Shown: positions 1 to 6,420 of the stretch, in pieces
Layout of the letters: each line of letters starts with the position of its first letter
Numbering within the stretch: position 1 is the first letter of the stretch
Assembly (NCBI GenBank): GCA_020433785.1
Contig: JAGRCC010000988.1
Location: 1 to 7,323, forward strand
Reading direction: 5' to 3'
Length of the DNA stretch: 7,323 nucleotides
DNA from: Anaerolineae bacterium
GTDB lineage: Bacteria; Chloroflexota; Anaerolineae; 4572-78; J111
Notes under the pieces: model-generated
What the model was told of the DNA's origin: nothing
Database searches by the model: none
What the model saw: only the letters and a program-made list of their open reading frames with translations
Program-made: the position numbers and the translations under genes

Positions 1-2
1 GC

Positions 3-1133
3 AAGCAAACGCTGGTCAACGCCGAACGCTACATTACGCCCGAACTCAAAGAGTACGAAAGCCTCATCCTCAACGCCGACGAGCGCCAGCTTGAAGTTGA
101 AGTCCGCATCTTTCGAGAAGTCTGCGCTCAGATTGCCGCCTCGGCCCAGCGCTTGCTCACGACCGCTCGCACGTTAGCCTATTTGGACGTGGTCACGGCC
201 CTGGCGGAAGTCGCGCTGCATAACAACTATGTCCGCCCGCTCCTCAGCGACGACATCCCCTTGGAGATTGTCAACGGCCGCCATCCGGTCGTCGAAACCA
301 TGCCGCTGGTCGATGCCGACGGGCTGGCCACGGCCTTTGTGCCTAACGATATTCGGATGTCCTCCGAGGAGATGATCCACATCATCACCGGGCCAAACAT
401 GTCCGGTAAAAGCACCTTTTTGCGCCAGGTGGCCCTGATTGTGCTGATGGCCCAAATCGGCAGCTTTGTGCCGGCCGACCGGGCGCACATCGGCCTGGTG
501 GATCGCATTTTCACCCGCATTGGCGCGCAGGATGAAATCCACGCCGGACAAAGCACCTTTATGGTGGAGATGGTCGAGACAGCGGCCATTTTGTCGCAGA
601 GCACGGGGCGCAGTTTGCTCATCTTAGATGAAGTAGGGCGGGGAACCAGCACTTATGACGGGCTGGCCATTGCCCGGGCGGTGGTGGAATACATCCACAA
701 CAACCCCAAAATTCGGGCGAAAACCCTATTTGCCACCCACTACCACGAACTGACCGAGGTGGCCAAGTATTTGCCCCATTTGCGCAACTACAACGTGGCC
801 GTAGCCGAGGAAGGCAGCAAAGTCATCTTTCTGCATAAAATTGTACCCGGCGGCGCCGATCGATCTTACGGCATTCACGTGGCGCAAATCGCCGGCATTC
901 CGAAAGCGGTCATCGACCGGGCCAATGAAATTTTAGAGGAATTGGAAGGCAATGCCGATTTCCGGGAGCGCCGCGAACGCACGCGGCAGGCGTTCTCAGG
1001 GGTACAGATGTCCTTCTTAGCGCCGGAGACACACCCGTTGGTGGAGGAGATCAAAGAGCTTGACGTCGACTCGCTGTCACCCCTGGAGGCGTTGAACAAG
1101 CTCTATAAGTTGAAGCAGCGAGCCATGGAGTAG
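3..1133 (+). CDS. mutS: DNA mismatch repair protein MutS, C-terminal part (5' end outside window)
   Basis: MutS binds mismatched DNA as a dimer and uses ATP to license MutL and start strand repair. The open frame enters from the left edge, so the mismatch-binding and connector domains are missing; 376 residues are visible. Seen, counting from the first full codon at 3: the end of the clamp/lever region (about 1-60), Walker A GPNMSGKST (130-138), Walker B LLILDE followed by GRGTSTYDG (205-220), the H-loop ATHYHEL (244-250), and the dimerisation segment SYGIHVAQIAGIP (288-300). A QMSFL motif (335-339) matches the beta-clamp-binding motif of MutS (QMSLL in E. coli), followed by the C-terminal helical tail. 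All catalytic residues are intact and nothing suggests decay. Stop TAG is at 1131-1133. It is convergent with the pseudokinase gene. This is an ordinary housekeeping gene and probably marks the border of the accessory region to its right. Confidence 0.97.
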   Translation, partial: KQTLVNAERYITPELKEYESLILNADERQLEVEVRIFREVCAQIAASAQRLLTTARTLAYLDVVTALAEVALHNNYVRPLLSDDIPLEIVNGRHPVVETMPLVDADGLATAFVPNDIRMSSEEMIHIITGPNMSGKSTFLRQVALIVLMAQIGSFVPADRAHIGLVDRIFTRIGAQDEIHAGQSTFMVEMVETAAILSQSTGRSLLILDEVGRGTSTYDGLAIARAVVEYIHNNPKIRAKTLFATHYHELTEVAKYLPHLRNYNVAVAEEGSKVIFLHKIVPGGADRSYGIHVAQIAGIPKAVIDRANEILEELEGNADFRERRERTRQAFSGVQMSFLAPETHPLVEEIKELDVDSLSPLEALNKLYKLKQRAME

Positions 1134-1140
1134 ATCATCA

Positions 1141-1174
1141 GAGCGACCAAGCCAGCTTTGCGCTCCGGATTTTC
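1141..1174 (+). terminator. possible intrinsic terminator of mutS
   Basis: Seven bases after the mutS stop, GAGCG (1141-1145) pairs with CGCTC (1161-1165). The intervening bases can add a short AAG/CTT stem, and CGGATTTTC follows. The stem is imperfect and the T-run is only four, so this is a moderate call. Confidence 0.4.
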
Positions 1175-1182
1175 ATAACACT

Positions 1183-1299
1183 TACGCAGTTGGGTTTAAC
1201 GAACCAGGTGACAGTCACTTTTTGTCGAGAATGACGTCCATTTAGCCCAAAAAGGTCGATTTATCACACCCAAGTGACTGTCACCTTTTGAACTGCGTA
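1183..1299. repeat. nested inverted repeat (REP-like or small MITE-like) between convergent genes
   Basis: Outer arms TACGCAGTT (1183-1191) and AACTGCGTA (1291-1299) are perfect inverse complements. Inner arms GGTGACAGTCACTT (1207-1220) and AAGTGACTGTCACC (1272-1285) are also perfect, over 14 bp. Each inner arm is itself an odd palindrome, GTGACAGTCAC or GTGACTGTCAC. The spacing between outer and inner arms is unequal (15 and 5 bases), and the 51-base centre is not self-complementary. Location between convergent gene ends is typical of dispersed REP elements mobilised by IS200-like (RAYT) transposases; that link is inference, as no transposase is in the window. Confidence 0.75.
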
Positions 1300-1312
1300 C
1301 CTCATATTCATA

Positions 1313-3088
1313 TCACACCGGCTGTCTCAAAAGTTGGCTCTTAAAAGAATAGGGGGTGGTTCCTCCCCGCCCGGAGGTTGATTTACCTACTACCGCCGCT
1401 GTCAAAAACCCCAAACGGGCTGCCTCATCACCGATGGTCTCATGGCAGCCGAGCAGACCCAAATTGACCAGAAAAAGCGCCGGAAAATATTCCAAGGCAA
1501 AATCGGCCGGTTGATGCATATATGGCCGGGCCACGTTACGCAGCGCGTCGATCAGCAGAAAAGCCCGTTTCAGCCGGGCGTTGTCCGGAATCGACGCTGT
1601 TTCGCCCAGGGTGGCGGCGGTCAAATTCTCTTCAAACTGAATGTAGTCGGCCAGTGAAAACGGCTCCGTCCCCGGAGCGGCCAAACATTGTCGCAGACAA
1701 GTCTCCAGCATGATAAAATCAAAAAGCGCGTGGCGCTCACCCACGGCTTCAAGGCCGGTCAGCCAGCCGCCCTGCCGTTGGTCCACTAATATCGCGTCGG
1801 AGCGCATCTGGCCATAGACCATGGCTTTACGGCCATGCAGCGTCTGCTTTAGCCTATCCTCGTACAGCAAAAGGGGGTTTGGGTAGGGGTTGGTGCGGCT
1901 CATTAAGGCCAGTGATGGTTGGTTAACATCTACAGCCATATCTGTCACCCCGGCAAAAACACGTTGAGCCATCTCAATCAAACGCTGCTGCCGGTTGTTG
2001 ACGACCTCACCGCGCACCACCACCCGATCTTGGCGCGACAACGCCGGCAGCGACGCCCCCTCGACTCGAACGACGATGCCGGGATCGATCGGGTGTTGCA
2101 GCGTTAGCTCGTCCGGCTCGATGGCGGTGACCATCAAACCGCGAATTTGGACCAATTCACCGGGCGGCAGCCGGTGGGAGGACTGGAGGATGGACTCGCC
2201 GGTCAAACGTCGATAGCCGGCCAAATAGTCCGGCGAACCGCCCGACTGGCTCACCCCATCGGCCGAGTCCGGGCGCAGCCGAACCCGAAGCTGTTCAACC
2301 AAAACCGAACTGTACGCTTCGGCAAAAGAGCAAACCAGGGGCGTATTTTGAGCATACCAGTGATGGCCCAACGTATCCCCCAACGTGGTCTTGATGATAT
2401 TTATCAACGTCTGCGTCGGCACCCGGTCATCTTGACACAATGCTTTCAACGTTCGCGTTTGGCCGAACATACCGCCGCCAACAAAGCTATAATTCATCCC
2501 GGCCATCCCCTGCCACTCCACGAAGTTATCCAACCGGGGCGCAATTAAAGGGAGGGCCGTTGGCGCATTCTGCCGGCCGACCTGCCATTTCCGGCGTAGT
2601 TCGGCCCGGCTGCCAATTTTCACAATTTGCCGAACAAACGGCTTCCCGTGGCCGTGGAGGACCCGCGTTAATATCGATAAGGTGTCGTGGCGATCGTGGT
2701 CTAACATTTGCTCCAGTTCAAGCCGCTCGGCGCCAAGATACACCAACCGGATTAACGATATATGGTCGGACCGCAGTTCTTTAAATTGCGCCGAATCATA
2801 AATAACCGGCAGCATATTGAGCTGACCGATCACAAACTCAGCGCGTAGAGATTGCAGCGCCTTATCATTTTGGGTAAACAGTTCAATTAACCGCTGCGCC
2901 CTAACTTTAGGCAAACTCACACACACCCACAGGCCATCTTTTTTGTGAGGTGGAAAGTGAATTTCGTCTTGAGGAATATTACAGGCGTGCGCGAGTAGAC
3001 TCTTTAACGTTGCCAGTCGTTCCTCCGGCAAAGGATGGGCCTCCTTTGGCAGCAGCATTCGTAAAATTTCATACGATGTAGCCGGCAT
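1313..3088 (-). CDS. APH/protein-kinase-fold pseudokinase with an inserted OB-like domain
   Basis: A 591-residue cytoplasmic protein whose biological role I do not know. The N-terminal 1-95 is a separate small alpha/beta domain (strand DGLWVCVSLP at 51-60, then a long helix). A kinase-type N-lobe follows: RQIVKIGSRAE (153-163, K157 as the presumed ATP lysine), APRLDNF and the nearly invariant YSFVGGG (200-206). The C-lobe keeps the pattern of phosphotransferases, but the HGDLHxxNxLVD loop reads VYGQMRSDAILVD (424-436) and the LIDF motif reads WLTGLE (442-447). Catalytic Asp, Asn and metal-binding Asp are therefore replaced. GERHALFDFIMLE (450-462) is the conserved helix after the loop. Residues about 308-378 form a beta-rich insert (VRVEG, DRVVVRGEVVN) resembling an OB fold. 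ATG at 3088 has AGGGAG upstream, and the upstream stop is only 5 bp away, so the two genes are one operon. The kinase-fold assignment is from motif order; the OB call is weaker. Confidence 0.85.
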   Translation of the reverse strand: MPATSYEILRMLLPKEAHPLPEERLATLKSLLAHACNIPQDEIHFPPHKKDGLWVCVSLPKVRAQRLIELFTQNDKALQSLRAEFVIGQLNMLPVIYDSAQFKELRSDHISLIRLVYLGAERLELEQMLDHDRHDTLSILTRVLHGHGKPFVRQIVKIGSRAELRRKWQVGRQNAPTALPLIAPRLDNFVEWQGMAGMNYSFVGGGMFGQTRTLKALCQDDRVPTQTLINIIKTTLGDTLGHHWYAQNTPLVCSFAEAYSSVLVEQLRVRLRPDSADGVSQSGGSPDYLAGYRRLTGESILQSSHRLPPGELVQIRGLMVTAIEPDELTLQHPIDPGIVVRVEGASLPALSRQDRVVVRGEVVNNRQQRLIEMAQRVFAGVTDMAVDVNQPSLALMSRTNPYPNPLLLYEDRLKQTLHGRKAMVYGQMRSDAILVDQRQGGWLTGLEAVGERHALFDFIMLETCLRQCLAAPGTEPFSLADYIQFEENLTAATLGETASIPDNARLKRAFLLIDALRNVARPYMHQPADFALEYFPALFLVNLGLLGCHETIGDEAARLGFLTAAVVGKSTSGRGGTTPYSFKSQLLRQPV

Positions 3089-3093
3089 AATGG

Positions 3094-3585
3094 TTACTCC
3101 CTCTCAGTTTCTAATAACCAATTTACAATTTGATATCCAAGTTCATCGATGCGAGATTCTCCCGTGTATAATGCTAGACATCGAGTTGGATGTCTAATAT
3201 ATTCTTCCAACAGGTTAGCAGCTCCCTGATCGATAGTGACAAAAGCCACATCGCTGTCCGCACTCGATTGTAAAATAAAATTGACCCGTGGGTCCTGACG
3301 CAGTCGCTCAAGATGCCCGCCTCCCCCAGGCAAAATAAGCGCACAGATAGCTGACTTCATTTCCAGGAGTTGACTCAAACTTAAGTCCGGTATAAGCATG
3401 ATTCCATGCGCGCCGGCCGTTGGCTTCGAGCGCAAACCGACCAATTTCGTTCGCAGCCCGGCTTCTCGTAGGGCGATTAAAACGCTAATTGTAGGCGTTT
3501 CATCGAATCCGTCTGCCAGGAGCATCACTGTCTGACCGTGGCGAAAATTCGACATTTTGCTCAGTTTCGTTACAACTGTCATCAT
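3094..3585 (-). CDS. DJ-1/PfpI-fold protein lacking the catalytic cysteine
   Basis: First gene of the minus-strand operon, a small cytoplasmic Rossmann-like protein of the DJ-1/PfpI (class I glutamine amidotransferase-like) superfamily. Seen: first strand and helix TVMLLADGFDET..., REAGLRTKLVGL, a GAHGIMLIPD segment, and LILPGGGGHLERL, the usual glycine turn. The nucleophile elbow, normally ICxG, reads VTIDQGAANLL, so the catalytic Cys is Asp. The Glu equivalent to DJ-1 Glu18 aligns with Pro in GFDETP. A protease, chaperone or glyoxalase activity is therefore unlikely, and a binding or scaffold role is inferred. The start is uncertain: the frame is open to a GTG at 3624 with no ribosome site, while in-frame ATGs lie at 3585 (chosen), 3582 and 3555. 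ATG 3585 overlaps the stop of a tiny leader frame. The downstream partner starts 5 bp after the stop at 3094, with its ribosome site inside this gene's end. Confidence 0.8.
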   Translation of the reverse strand: MMTVVTKLSKMSNFRHGQTVMLLADGFDETPTISVLIALREAGLRTKLVGLRSKPTAGAHGIMLIPDLSLSQLLEMKSAICALILPGGGGHLERLRQDPRVNFILQSSADSDVAFVTIDQGAANLLEEYIRHPTRCLALYTGESRIDELGYQIVNWLLETERE

Positions 3586-3605
3586 GATTGATAACAATTT
3601 ATCAT
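3582..3605 (-). CDS. candidate 7-codon leader ORF (MINCYQS) upstream of the DJ-1-like gene
   Basis: On the minus strand a strong GGGAGG site (3618-3613) lies 7 bases before an ATG at 3605. This ATG is out of frame with the DJ-1-like gene and reads MINCYQS before TGA at 3584-3582. That stop overlaps the in-frame ATG at 3585 as ATGA, the classical arrangement for coupled re-initiation. The best ribosome site of the operon therefore serves this mini-frame rather than any in-frame start. It may be a real coupling leader or a coincidence. Confidence 0.35.
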   Translation of the reverse strand: MINCYQS

Positions 3606-3632
3606 AGTTTTTCCTCCCTTTCACTATCAGAC

Positions 3633-3679
3633 TACTGTTAAATCACTTCACAATACTGTCTATTAATGAGCTTTACTGT
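3633..3679. promoter_or_regulatory. three phased TACTGT boxes in the divergent intergenic region
   Basis: TACTGT occurs at 3633-3638, 3654-3659 and 3674-3679, with start-to-start distances of 21 and 20 bp, about two helical turns each. All copies would face the same side of the helix. The last copy sits four bases before the -35 element of the HTH-ATPase promoter, a typical activator position, and all lie just upstream of the DJ-1-like operon. Candidate operator for an HTH regulator, possibly the product of the adjacent gene (inference). Confidence 0.45.
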
Positions 3680-3682
3680 AAC

Positions 3683-3712
3683 TTGAGAAACTTTACCGGG
3701 TTATGTTATAAT
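3683..3712 (+). promoter_or_regulatory. sigma70-type extended -10 promoter of the HTH-ATPase gene
   Basis: TTGAGA (3683-3688) as -35, an 18-base spacer, and a perfect TATAAT (3707-3712) preceded by TG at 3704-3705 (extended -10). The start point would be near 3719, leaving a leader of roughly 15 bases, with GAGAGGA (3724-3730) as the ribosome site before ATG 3735. The remainder of the 3625-3734 spacer holds the TACTGT boxes. I see no equally good promoter in the opposite direction. Confidence 0.75.
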
Positions 3713-3734
3713 AGATCAGTTAAGAGAGGAAGCT

Positions 3735-5162
3735 ATGTCACCCCAACAATTCGATGAATCATATCTCCTAGAGCAACTCCAAGAAGCGCTGAAACAATGG
3801 CACAATCCCGACCAAAATGTTTCGTTTGACCAGATACTGCCCTATCTTACCCGCAGAACTAAATCCCACCTGTCCGAAAAAGCCAATAACCCGTTACAAC
3901 TTACCAAACAGCTCATTTATGATCTCCTGGAAGCCTTAAAAGAGAGCAACTCCGAGGCCGCCACGTTACTTCAAGCCCGCTATATTGATGAAAAAACCGG
4001 CTTTGCCGTAGCGAATTCGTTGGGCATCTCCGAGAGCGGTTTTTACCGCCGCCGCCGTGAAGCCTTACGGGCGCTGGCCGAGTTGGCCGACACCTTGGAA
4101 ACCGATATTCGCACCACGCACGTTACCCGGCTAAAGAGCCGTTTGGAGCCGCCCTCCTATCATCAGCTTTTTGGCGCGACTGATCTTCGTCACAAGCTGG
4201 TTCAACTCCTCCGCAGCCAGCCCGATATCAAGTTGTTTTGCCTGACCGGCATCGGCGGTATCGGCAAGACCAGTATGGCCGACGCCATTGCCCGCGATCT
4301 CGTCGATCAAGGCAGTTTTGAAGAGATCGTCTGGATTACGGCCCGCCAGCAGCGGTTGGCGCCCTGGGGCGAAATTCAACCCACGGAAAAACCGGTCTTA
4401 ACCGCCGAGCAGTTCATCCAGGCGCTCGATCTGCAACTGCGCGACCAACCGGTCCCGCCCCAACCCATCGACCAGCTTCTCCCGGCGCTGAAACTGCGAA
4501 TGGCCCGCCAAAGCCATCTGATCATTCTCGACAACCTGGAAACCATCGCCGACTACCGTGAACTGCTGCCTATTCTGCGTGAATTGGGCCAGTCGGCCTG
4601 GTGTTTATTAACCAGCCGGGTCAGCCTCCACGAACACGGCGACGTCCATACCACCAACCTGGCCGAACTGGATTTAGCCAGCGCCGAGGATCTCATCCGC
4701 GATGAGGCCCGCCGGCGGGGCATCGAAGAGTTAGCCCAGGCTCCGGCTGAGACAATTGACCATATTCACCGCATCGCCGGCGGTAACCCCCTGGCCCTCA
4801 AGCTGCTGATCGGCCAGGTGCAGGTACGCTCGCTGCCCCGGGTTTTGGCCGACTTAAGCGAAGCGCGCGGCCGGCAAGTCGAGGCGCTATATGAATTCAT
4901 CTACCGCCAGGCCTGGGATCTATTGGATGACAACACCCGGCGCGTCTTTGTGGCGATGCCGCTGGCCGCCCGGCCCGGCACCACGCTGACCCATCTGGCC
5001 GGCGTCACCGGTATTGAGGAAGAGGCGCTCTACCCGTCGCTCGATCTGCTGATTCGCCTGTCGCTGGTGGATGTGGGCGGCACCATCCACGAACGGCGCT
5101 ATTACATTCATCGCCTGACCGAAACCTTTCTTCACCGACAGGTACTTAAATGGATGTGCTAA
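3735..5162 (+). CDS. HTH-NB-ARC (STAND) ATPase regulator, lacking its own TPR tail
   Basis: A 475-residue STAND-class signal ATPase, presumably an ATP-driven switch that oligomerises or binds DNA on sensing a trigger. Seen: an all-helical N-terminal domain with a sigma-region-4-like helix-turn-helix (about 76-118, GFAVANSLGISESGFYRRRREAL); NB-ARC core from about 145 (LFGATDLRHKLVQLL) with Walker A GIGGIGKTS (172-180), a strand and sensor (FEEIVWITAR, 195-204), Walker B LIILDNLE (262-269), TSR (293-295) and GGNPLALK (349-356); then a winged-helix region to about 465. NB-ARC regulators usually continue into a TPR or WD40 sensor; here the frame stops just after RLTETFLHRQVLKW, where the tail would begin, and the TPR part is encoded by the overlapping next gene. 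ATG 3735 has a good ribosome site and promoter. Divergent from the DJ-1-like/pseudokinase operon. All ATPase motifs are intact. Whether the role is transcription control or defence is undecided. Confidence 0.92.
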   Translation: MSPQQFDESYLLEQLQEALKQWHNPDQNVSFDQILPYLTRRTKSHLSEKANNPLQLTKQLIYDLLEALKESNSEAATLLQARYIDEKTGFAVANSLGISESGFYRRRREALRALAELADTLETDIRTTHVTRLKSRLEPPSYHQLFGATDLRHKLVQLLRSQPDIKLFCLTGIGGIGKTSMADAIARDLVDQGSFEEIVWITARQQRLAPWGEIQPTEKPVLTAEQFIQALDLQLRDQPVPPQPIDQLLPALKLRMARQSHLIILDNLETIADYRELLPILRELGQSAWCLLTSRVSLHEHGDVHTTNLAELDLASAEDLIRDEARRRGIEELAQAPAETIDHIHRIAGGNPLALKLLIGQVQVRSLPRVLADLSEARGRQVEALYEFIYRQAWDLLDDNTRRVFVAMPLAARPGTTLTHLAGVTGIEEEALYPSLDLLIRLSLVDVGGTIHERRYYIHRLTETFLHRQVLKWMC

Positions 5163-6355
5163 CCACCGACCTTTTACCCGAGGTTTGGCCTGGTATTTTC
5201 CACCAACTTATCATCACCAACAGCCAATATTGGCTCGACTGCGCCCGGTCCGATCCCGCTCATTTTGCCCAAGAAACGCCCCAAGCCCTGCGAGCCATCG
5301 GCTACGGGCTGGTCCTCCCTGAAGCCTGGGCCGCCACGCGCGACCTAATCCGCCAGCTTAATGATCTGATGATGCGCCGGGGGCAAGGCATCGAGTGGGA
5401 AAGTTATCTCACTCAAGCCATTGCCCGCAGTAACCAATTAAGCGATCCGGTAGAAATTGAATTTCGCCTTTATCTAGGCAACCTTTATCGCTTGCAGGGC
5501 CGCCTACCCGAAGCTCGCACCCTTCTTCAAACCGGACTTGAACAATGCGATCAGTACGGCGCTCGTGAACACTATTGGGCCTTGTTGAACTTATTGGCAA
5601 TGGTCATGCGGCTTGATGGACGCCAAGGTGAAGCCCGCCACTACTGCCAGCAGGTCCTTGATGCCACCGAGGCAACCATCATCGAACGAGCGGAAGCCTA
5701 CAATGTGAAAGGGTTAGTGGCCTATGATCAGCGCGAATGGGATGATGCGTTAGACCAATTAGCGTCTTCGCTACAGCTATATCAACGCCTCGATGACCCT
5801 TTTCAAATTGGCCGGGTGTTGACTAATCGAGGCAGCGTGCTTCAGCGTAAAGGATATTTGGATGAGGCCGCAAGTAGTTTCACGGAAGCAATGAGTTACT
5901 TTCACCGGGCCGGGGACCAAATCGAAACCTATAAAGCAGTCACCAATCTCGGCAATGTCTATTTAATGAAGAAAGATTATGACCAGGCCATCCGGCATTA
6001 TCAGCAGGCCTTACCGGTTTTTCAAAATTGCCACTTCTTAGTCACGCTCGCTCACATTTACAATAATTTAGGCATGGCCCACACCCGCTTAGAAAATTGG
6101 GAAACGGCCAAATATTATTTCTCAGCCTCAATATACGCCTGGCAAAGAACCAACGACCGCTACAATCTGGCCAATGTGCTCGACAACTTGGGCGACATGC
6201 TTATTAAATATGGGCAAACCCAGTCCGCGTATGACATCTTAACCCAAACCCTTGATATTCTCAATCAGGCCGATGATAGTCCGGGCATAATTCGTCTCCG
6301 GGGGGTTATCCAAAATCGGCTGACCCAAATTGAGACGATGCCATCAGCCGAGTAA
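5150..6355 (+). CDS. TPR protein, sensor subunit overlapping the HTH-NB-ARC gene
   Basis: A 401-residue all-helical protein. Residues 1-100 resemble the linker after the winged helix in NB-ARC-TPR regulators (NSQYWLDCARSDPAHF, then LRAIGYGLVLPEAW). About seven TPRs follow at roughly 104-135, 142-175, 181-215, 222-256, 262-296, 302-336 and 341-374, for example AVTNLGNVYLMKKDYDQAI and YNNLGMAHTRLENWETAKYY. TPR superhelices bind peptides or protein partners, so this is the likely sensing or docking part of the preceding ATPase. ATG 5150 lies 13 bases inside the previous gene, in the -1 frame. Its own frame is closed by TAA at 5147-5149, so no longer start exists. Only a weak AGG (5140-5142) precedes it, so expression probably depends on translation of the upstream gene. 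No signal peptide or membrane segment is seen. Followed by a hairpin and the convergent peptide gene. Confidence 0.92.
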   Translation: MDVLTTDLLPEVWPGIFHQLIITNSQYWLDCARSDPAHFAQETPQALRAIGYGLVLPEAWAATRDLIRQLNDLMMRRGQGIEWESYLTQAIARSNQLSDPVEIEFRLYLGNLYRLQGRLPEARTLLQTGLEQCDQYGAREHYWALLNLLAMVMRLDGRQGEARHYCQQVLDATEATIIERAEAYNVKGLVAYDQREWDDALDQLASSLQLYQRLDDPFQIGRVLTNRGSVLQRKGYLDEAASSFTEAMSYFHRAGDQIETYKAVTNLGNVYLMKKDYDQAIRHYQQALPVFQNCHFLVTLAHIYNNLGMAHTRLENWETAKYYFSASIYAWQRTNDRYNLANVLDNLGDMLIKYGQTQSAYDILTQTLDILNQADDSPGIIRLRGVIQNRLTQIETMPSAE

Positions 6356-6370
6356 CCATCCTCACCGCAA

Positions 6371-6402
6371 TAAAAAAACAGTAGGGCCGATTGGCCCTAC
6401 TG
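6371..6402 (-). terminator. strong hairpin terminator shared by convergent genes
   Basis: CAGTAGGGCC (6379-6388), loop GATT and GGCCCTACTG (6393-6402) form a perfect 10-bp stem. Read on the minus strand it is followed by seven T (6378-6372), a textbook terminator 18 bases after the peptide gene stop. For the plus-strand TPR gene, whose stop lies 23 bases before, the stem is the same but the following T-run is poor, so termination there is less certain. Confidence 0.88.
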
Positions 6403-6420
6403 CTGATTTACGACCGGCTA

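Noticed and set aside
174..1099. Minus-strand frames opposite mutS
   Set aside because: Shadow frames of a clearly recognised MutS coding region.
1208..1224. GTGACAGTCAC followed by TTTTT as a plus-strand terminator
   Set aside because: The apparent stem would need a one-base loop, impossible as an RNA hairpin. It is better explained as an arm of the larger inverted repeat.
1442..2784. Several plus-strand frames of 62-133 codons
   Set aside because: They lie antisense within the pseudokinase gene, which has clear domain motifs. Their composition (Arg, Gln, Pro, Gly rich) is typical of shadow frames.
5143..5165. Programmed -1 frameshift joining the ATPase and TPR frames
   Set aside because: The TPR frame is closed by TAA at 5147-5149, so slippage would have to occur within 5150-5162, and no slippery heptamer is present there. 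Re-initiation at ATG 5150 is simpler.
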